From: Sphingobium limneticum
Lineage (GTDB): Bacteria; Pseudomonadota; Alphaproteobacteria; Sphingomonadales; Sphingomonadaceae
DNA length: 64,000 nucleotides
Assembly (NCBI RefSeq): GCF_008710155.1
Contig: NZ_VYPZ01000001.1
Span: 186,001 to 250,000, forward strand
Direction: 5' to 3'
Shown here: positions 60,271 to 64,000 of the stretch, piece after piece
How positions within the stretch are numbered: position 1 is the first letter of the stretch
How the letters are laid out: every line of letters starts with the position of its first letter
The notes under the pieces: model-generated
Database searches by the model: none
What the model was told of the DNA's origin: nothing
The model's input: the letters and a program-made list of their open reading frames with translations, nothing else
Translations under genes and position numbers: made by a program

Positions 60271-61874
60271 TGCGCCGGCTGCTGCTGGCACCCGGTTTAA
60301 TTCTGGGCTTGCTCCTCTCATCGGTCGCGCCGGCGCAGATCGTCGCGCAATCGACCGGCGATCCAGTTCGAACCGATGCGGGCCTGATCGATGGCAAGAC
60401 CTTGGCATCGGGCGTGCGGGCCTGGCTGGGCGTGCCCTTCGCCGCGCCGCCGGTGCGCGACCTGCGCTGGCGCGATCCGCAGCCCCATGCGCGCTGGGAC
60501 GGCGTCTGGCATGCGGATCGCCCTGCGCCCGAATGTATCCAGCCGCTGCGCGCCCGCAACCTCAACCATTATTTCGGCGAGGAGGCGACCAGTGAGGATT
60601 GTCTCTATCTCAATATCTGGGCGCCGCCCGGCCCTGCGCCGGCTGGCGGCTATCCGGTCGTCACCTGGATCTATGGCGGCGGCTTCAACATCGGATCGGC
60701 CTCCATGGCCAATTATGCGGGCGAAGCGCTGGCGGCCAAGGGGGTCGTCTATGTCGCCATCGCCTATCGTGTGGGGCCGTTGGGCTTCCTCGCTCACCCT
60801 GAACTCAGCGCCGAAAATGGTGGCAAGTCGGGCAATTACGGCCTGAAGGATCAGGTAGCGGCGCTCCGCTGGATCAAAGCGAATATCGCCGGCTTCGGCG
60901 GCAATCCGGCCAATGTCACGATCGCGGGCCAATCGGCCGGGTCGATGTCCGTCTCGCTGCTTCAGGCCAGCCCCGCGACCAAGGGCCTGTTCCAGCGCGC
61001 CGTCGGCATGAGCGGTGGCGCCTTTGGGGACATCGGTACACCCGCGCCGCTGAAGGAAGCGGAAGCCGAAGGCATCGCCGTGCAAGCGGCGTTGGGCGTC
61101 CAGTCGATCGAACAGATGCGCGACATGCCTGCCGACAAGCTGATCGCGCTCGCCGCGCCGGTCCGCCGCCGCCCGATCGTGATCGACGGGGAGGTCGTGG
61201 CGCAAACCCCGGCCGCTGCCTTCGCCGCCGGGCGCCAGAATGACGTGCCGTTGCTGCTGGGCTTTACCCGCGACGAAAGCTTCCGCTCGCTAGGCCCCAT
61301 CGCATCGGTCGCCGATTATGCAGCGGCCGTGCGCCGGGCCTTCCCGGACAAGGCGGACGCGATCCTGCAACGCTACCCCGCTCGCACGACGCAGGAGGCG
61401 CAGCGGCAAGCCCGCGATATCGAGCGCGATTCCACCCTCAATGCGCAGATGGCGCAATGGGCGCTGGCGCAGGCCGCCACCGGCAAGGCACCGGTCCACG
61501 CCTATTTCTTTACCCGCGTTCACCCTTATAGCCCCGCTGTGCGCTTCGCCGATCATGATCCCGCGACGGTGGGCGCCTATCATAGCGCCGACATTCCCTA
61601 TTGGCTGGGGACGCTGGGCAGTCTCAACCTGTTCCGCACGACCCGCGACTGGACGCCGGTGGATCAGGCGCTGTCGGCCGAGATGATGGATCATCTGGTG
61701 GCCTTCGCCCGCACCGGCGAACCGGTTGCGAACTGGCCCGCCTTCACGCCGCGCAAGCCCATGCTGCTGCAATTGGGCGAGACGCGCAGCATGATCCCAT
61801 GGCCGCATTTCGCCGACTGGTCGCTGTTCGGCGATGCGCCGCCACCTGCCGAGCGGCCCAAGGTTCGGGATTGA
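60270..61874 (+). CDS. Type B carboxylesterase, exported
   Basis: Carboxylesterase of 534 residues with a signal peptide ending APA-QI. Type B signs are SEDCLYLNIWAP, IYGGGFNIGS (oxyanion), GQSAGS with the nucleophile serine, and GAYHSADIPYWLG with the likely catalytic histidine. It is coupled to the upstream esterase by TAATG and is followed 4 bases later by the DUF3237 gene. The two different esterases in one operon may act on different bonds of one substrate, such as a phenolic ester. Confidence 0.88.
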   Translation: MRRLLLAPGLILGLLLSSVAPAQIVAQSTGDPVRTDAGLIDGKTLASGVRAWLGVPFAAPPVRDLRWRDPQPHARWDGVWHADRPAPECIQPLRARNLNHYFGEEATSEDCLYLNIWAPPGPAPAGGYPVVTWIYGGGFNIGSASMANYAGEALAAKGVVYVAIAYRVGPLGFLAHPELSAENGGKSGNYGLKDQVAALRWIKANIAGFGGNPANVTIAGQSAGSMSVSLLQASPATKGLFQRAVGMSGGAFGDIGTPAPLKEAEAEGIAVQAALGVQSIEQMRDMPADKLIALAAPVRRRPIVIDGEVVAQTPAAAFAAGRQNDVPLLLGFTRDESFRSLGPIASVADYAAAVRRAFPDKADAILQRYPARTTQEAQRQARDIERDSTLNAQMAQWALAQAATGKAPVHAYFFTRVHPYSPAVRFADHDPATVGAYHSADIPYWLGTLGSLNLFRTTRDWTPVDQALSAEMMDHLVAFARTGEPVANWPAFTPRKPMLLQLGETRSMIPWPHFADWSLFGDAPPPAERPKVRD

Positions 61875-61878
61875 TGCA

Positions 61879-62397
61879 ATGACCAGCAGACGGGACATTT
61901 TGACCGGCATCGGCGGCGCGATGGCCTTGTGGGCGGTGCCGGGCAGGGCAGCTACCACCGAAGCGCCCGGCCTCGACTTCGTCTATGAGGCGACCGTGAT
62001 GCTGGAACCGACCGAAGAAATCGGGCCGACCCCCATCGGTACTCGCCGCCGCGTGCCGATCACCGGCGGCACTTTTGCCGGTCCCCGCATCCGGGGCACG
62101 GTGGTCGCGGGCGGCGCGGACTGGCAGTTGCAGCGCGCCGACAATTGGACCGTGATTGAGGCCGACTATATGATGCGCGCCGACGACGGCACGCCGATCC
62201 ATGTCCGCAATGTCGGCCTGACCAACAGCCGGGTGCCCGGCGCGTCGCGCCGCTATCTGCGCACCGTGCCCAGTTTCGAGGCGCCGATCGGCCCGCATGA
62301 CTGGCTCAATCAGGCGATCTTCATTGGCACCATCGGCCCGCCGCCCGAAGACGCGCCCAAGCCCGCCGTGCGCATCCGGGTCTATCGCGTTACATGA
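61879..62397 (+). CDS. DUF3237 protein with Tat signal
   Basis: Protein of 172 residues. ATG 61879 gives a Tat-type signal, TSRRDILTGIGG, ending near GRA-AT; the frame is open from 61834 but that start would bury the signal. The rest is the DUF3237 beta-barrel (DFVYEATVML, GRRVPITGG-like TRRRVPITGGTFAGP, ADDGTPIHVRNVGL). DUF3237 proteins often accompany catabolic gene clusters, but no reaction is established. Export by Tat suggests it folds before export, perhaps with a bound ligand. It is coupled to the next gene by ATGA. Confidence 0.82.
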   Translation: MTSRRDILTGIGGAMALWAVPGRAATTEAPGLDFVYEATVMLEPTEEIGPTPIGTRRRVPITGGTFAGPRIRGTVVAGGADWQLQRADNWTVIEADYMMRADDGTPIHVRNVGLTNSRVPGASRRYLRTVPSFEAPIGPHDWLNQAIFIGTIGPPPEDAPKPAVRIRVYRVT

Positions 62398-63494
62398 GGC
62401 GGCTTTCCATCCTGACCGGTGCGGCCATTCTGGCGCTGACCGGCTGCGCGACCCCATTGTCCATACAGCGACCCGCCGACGCCTGCGCCCCGACCGCGCA
62501 GTTCGACTTCGTTTGCGGCGCGAACAAGCCCGAAGACCTGGCCCATATTCCCGATACACCCTGGATCGTCGCCAGCGGCTTTGCGACCGGGGCCGGGCTG
62601 AAACTGGTGGATAGCCGCACCCGACAGGCCCGCTTCTGGTTCACCGCCGTCGCCGATCAGGTCGCACCAGACCCCGCCTATCCCGATTGCGTCAAGCCGC
62701 CCGATCCCGCGCTCTTCACCGCGCGGGGCCTCAGCCTGCGGATGACCGGACCGGGGCAGGGCAGGTTGCTGGTCGTCAATCATGGTGGGCGCGAAGCGAT
62801 TGAGGTCTTCGCCATCGACGCGCGCGATAGCGCCGCGCCGCCGACACTGCGCTGGCAGGGTTGCCTCGCCATGCCCGACGGCCATGTCGCCAACGCCGTC
62901 GCCTCCTATGGCGACGGTACGGTGCTCGCCACGGTGCTGACGCGTCCGGGCACCAGCATCACCGACTTCGTGGTCGGCCGTACGACGGGCGGCGTCTATC
63001 AGCGCGGCCCGCAGGATCGCGCCTTCCGGCTGCTGCCCGGCACCGAATTGCCCGGCAATAACGGGCTGGAAACGGCGCGCGACGATAGTGGCTTCTACGT
63101 GATCGCCTTCGGCCTGCGGGAAGTCGTCGCCTATGGGCGGCACAACACGCGCCCGCCATTATGGCGCGCGCTGGCGCCCGAATTCATGCCCGACAACATC
63201 CATTGGGACGGCGAACGGCTGCTGCTGGCCGGCATGGTGCGCGACGAACCGGCCTGCGGCGGTGTGCGCAAGATCGTCAACGGCGTGGCCGACGGCATGC
63301 TTTGTCATCGCGGCTATGCCGTGGCGCAACTCGACCCGGAAAATCGGCACTTCTCCCTGATCGCCTATGGCCCGCCCGATCCGGCCTTCAATGGCGTATC
63401 GGCGGCCGTGCTGCTGGGTGAGGATCTCTGGCTCGGTTCCTATCAGGCCGACCGGATCGCCGTCCGCCGCCTGCCCAAAAATGGTATGAACTAG
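62394..63494 (+). CDS. Lipoprotein with SMP-30/strictosidine-synthase-like propeller
   Basis: Protein of 366 residues. A lipobox LTGC puts the lipidated cysteine at about residue 18, so it is membrane-anchored facing the periplasm. The rest has the repeated beta-strand pattern of a six-bladed propeller (LAHIPDTPWIVASGF, LLVVNHGGREAIEVFAID, PDNIHWDGERLLLAGM), related to SMP-30/gluconolactonase or arylesterase-like proteins. It is the last gene of the esterase operon. A lactonase or binding role is possible; no substrate is clear. Confidence 0.78.
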   Translation: MRRLSILTGAAILALTGCATPLSIQRPADACAPTAQFDFVCGANKPEDLAHIPDTPWIVASGFATGAGLKLVDSRTRQARFWFTAVADQVAPDPAYPDCVKPPDPALFTARGLSLRMTGPGQGRLLVVNHGGREAIEVFAIDARDSAAPPTLRWQGCLAMPDGHVANAVASYGDGTVLATVLTRPGTSITDFVVGRTTGGVYQRGPQDRAFRLLPGTELPGNNGLETARDDSGFYVIAFGLREVVAYGRHNTRPPLWRALAPEFMPDNIHWDGERLLLAGMVRDEPACGGVRKIVNGVADGMLCHRGYAVAQLDPENRHFSLIAYGPPDPAFNGVSAAVLLGEDLWLGSYQADRIAVRRLPKNGMN

Positions 63495-63502
63495 TTAGTA
63501 CA
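63485..63502. promoter_or_regulatory. Motif shared with the esterase operon, dehydroquinase-like gene copy
   Basis: TATGAACTAGTTAGTACA overlaps the last codons of the lipoprotein gene and lies 91 bases before the dehydroquinase-like start. It contains the palindrome AACTAGTT. Compare 59249-59266. Confidence 0.5.
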
Positions 63503-63592
63503 TTTTGCTTGCGCACGGCCTCTGTTGCGCGTAGATGTGATTCTGCAAGATCGGGAAACATATTCCGGCATTCGGGGAGGATCGGGCCAGTC

Positions 63593-64000
63593 ATGGGCCA
63601 GCGTGATATCTACATCTTGAACGGCCCCAATCTCGACCATCTGGGTGTGCGCGAACCGCATATCTACGGGTTCGAGACGCTCGCCGATGTCGAAGCGGCC
63701 TGCCGGCGCGAGGCCGAGGGCTGGGACGTCAATCTGATCTTTCGCCAGACCAATGCCGAGCATGAAATGGTCGGCTGGTTGCATGAGGCGCGCGTCGGTG
63801 CGATGGGCATCGTCCTTAATCCCGCCGCATTCTCCTATGCCGGCTATGCCATGCTGGACGCGCTCAAAATGTGCGATTGCCCGATCGTGGAGGTTCATAT
63901 TTCCAATATCCATCGCCGGGACGAGGAATGGCGTACCCGTTCAATCGTGACGCGCACCGCCACGGCCATCGTGTCGGGCATGGGGACGGACGGCTATGCG
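63593..64000 (+). CDS. Type II 3-dehydroquinate dehydratase-like protein, cut by window end
   Basis: The first 136 residues of a type II dehydroquinase fold; a normal length is about 145-150, so nearly all is present. Conserved: N13 (ILNGPNL), R20 and Y25 (VREPHIYG, the catalytic Arg and Tyr of the lid), D89, and E100/H102 (VEVHISN). Changed: the substrate-binding segment usually NPGAYTHTS reads NPAAFSYAG, so the usual His is Tyr (Y82). It is therefore a diverged, perhaps catabolic, member and not the shikimate-pathway enzyme. It has its own gap and the motif at 63485, which links it to the esterase operon. Confidence 0.8.
   Translation, partial: MGQRDIYILNGPNLDHLGVREPHIYGFETLADVEAACRREAEGWDVNLIFRQTNAEHEMVGWLHEARVGAMGIVLNPAAFSYAGYAMLDALKMCDCPIVEVHISNIHRRDEEWRTRSIVTRTATAIVSGMGTDGYA

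Noticed and set aside
1..64000. Horizontal island with integrase, transposase or tRNA-linked attachment site
   Set aside because: No integrase, transposase, tRNA gene or flanking direct repeat was recognised, and base composition and codon style look even across the window.

Overview
The window is a gene-dense, GC-rich stretch that looks like a sphingomonad (Alphaproteobacteria, Sphingobium/Sphingomonas type). The evidence is three large TonB-dependent receptors, many exported hydrolases with signal peptides, ATGA-coupled operons, and REP-like palindromes of the CGTCATCCCGGA kind. No tRNA, rRNA, CRISPR array, phage or transposase gene was seen. The taxonomic call is inference from gene style, not a database match.

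Region 1 (1-19.4 kb) is a D-amino-acid/peptide module built around two copies of a DgcN-DgcA pair. DgcN (DUF1611) is described as a D-glutamate N-acetyltransferase and DgcA (enolase superfamily) as an N-acetyl-D-glutamate racemase. Copy 1 is dgcA, a POT transporter, dgcN, a YkvI-type membrane protein and a serine hydrolase. Copy 2 is a membrane-anchored serine hydrolase, dgcN, an alpha/beta hydrolase, a D-aminoacylase-like protein, an imidazolonepropionase/prolidase-like amidohydrolase, dgcA and a TonB receptor. Two divergent XRE-cupin regulators lie between the copies. Together the genes suggest uptake and hydrolysis of D-residue peptides or N-acyl amino acids, followed by conversion of D-Glu to L-Glu.

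Region 2 (19.5-50.8 kb) appears to be a locus for plant hydroxyproline-rich glycoproteins such as extensin or arabinogalactan protein. It encodes alpha-galactosidase (GH27), beta-galactosidase (GH2), a GH127-type beta-L-arabinofuranosidase, a GH43 enzyme, an Svx/AvrXca-type secreted metallopeptidase, a DPP4-type prolyl peptidase, a DUF5695 protein and a DUF885 protein. It also encodes an Xaa-Pro peptidase, a POT transporter (frameshifted here), an APC permease, a TonB receptor and a D-amino-acid oxidase-like flavoenzyme. The end steps are a 4-hydroxyproline epimerase and a DapA-family deaminase. Two FCD-type GntR regulators sit inside it. A palindrome of the form ATATCGTATACGATAT, perfect at 48771-48788 and partial elsewhere, recurs in front of most of its transcription units, so the whole region may be one regulon.

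Region 3 (50.8-56.0 kb) is a dad-type unit: an Lrp regulator divergent from alanine racemase, D-amino-acid dehydrogenase and RidA, followed by a DUF2520 protein and a LysR regulator that seems to start at ATC. Region 4 (56.2-64 kb) holds a TonB receptor, a TetR regulator, a REP pair with an 8-bp tandem repeat, and an operon of two exported esterases, a Tat-exported DUF3237 protein and a lipoprotein. A divergent type II dehydroquinase-like gene runs off the end. That gene and the esterase operon share an 18-bp upstream motif.
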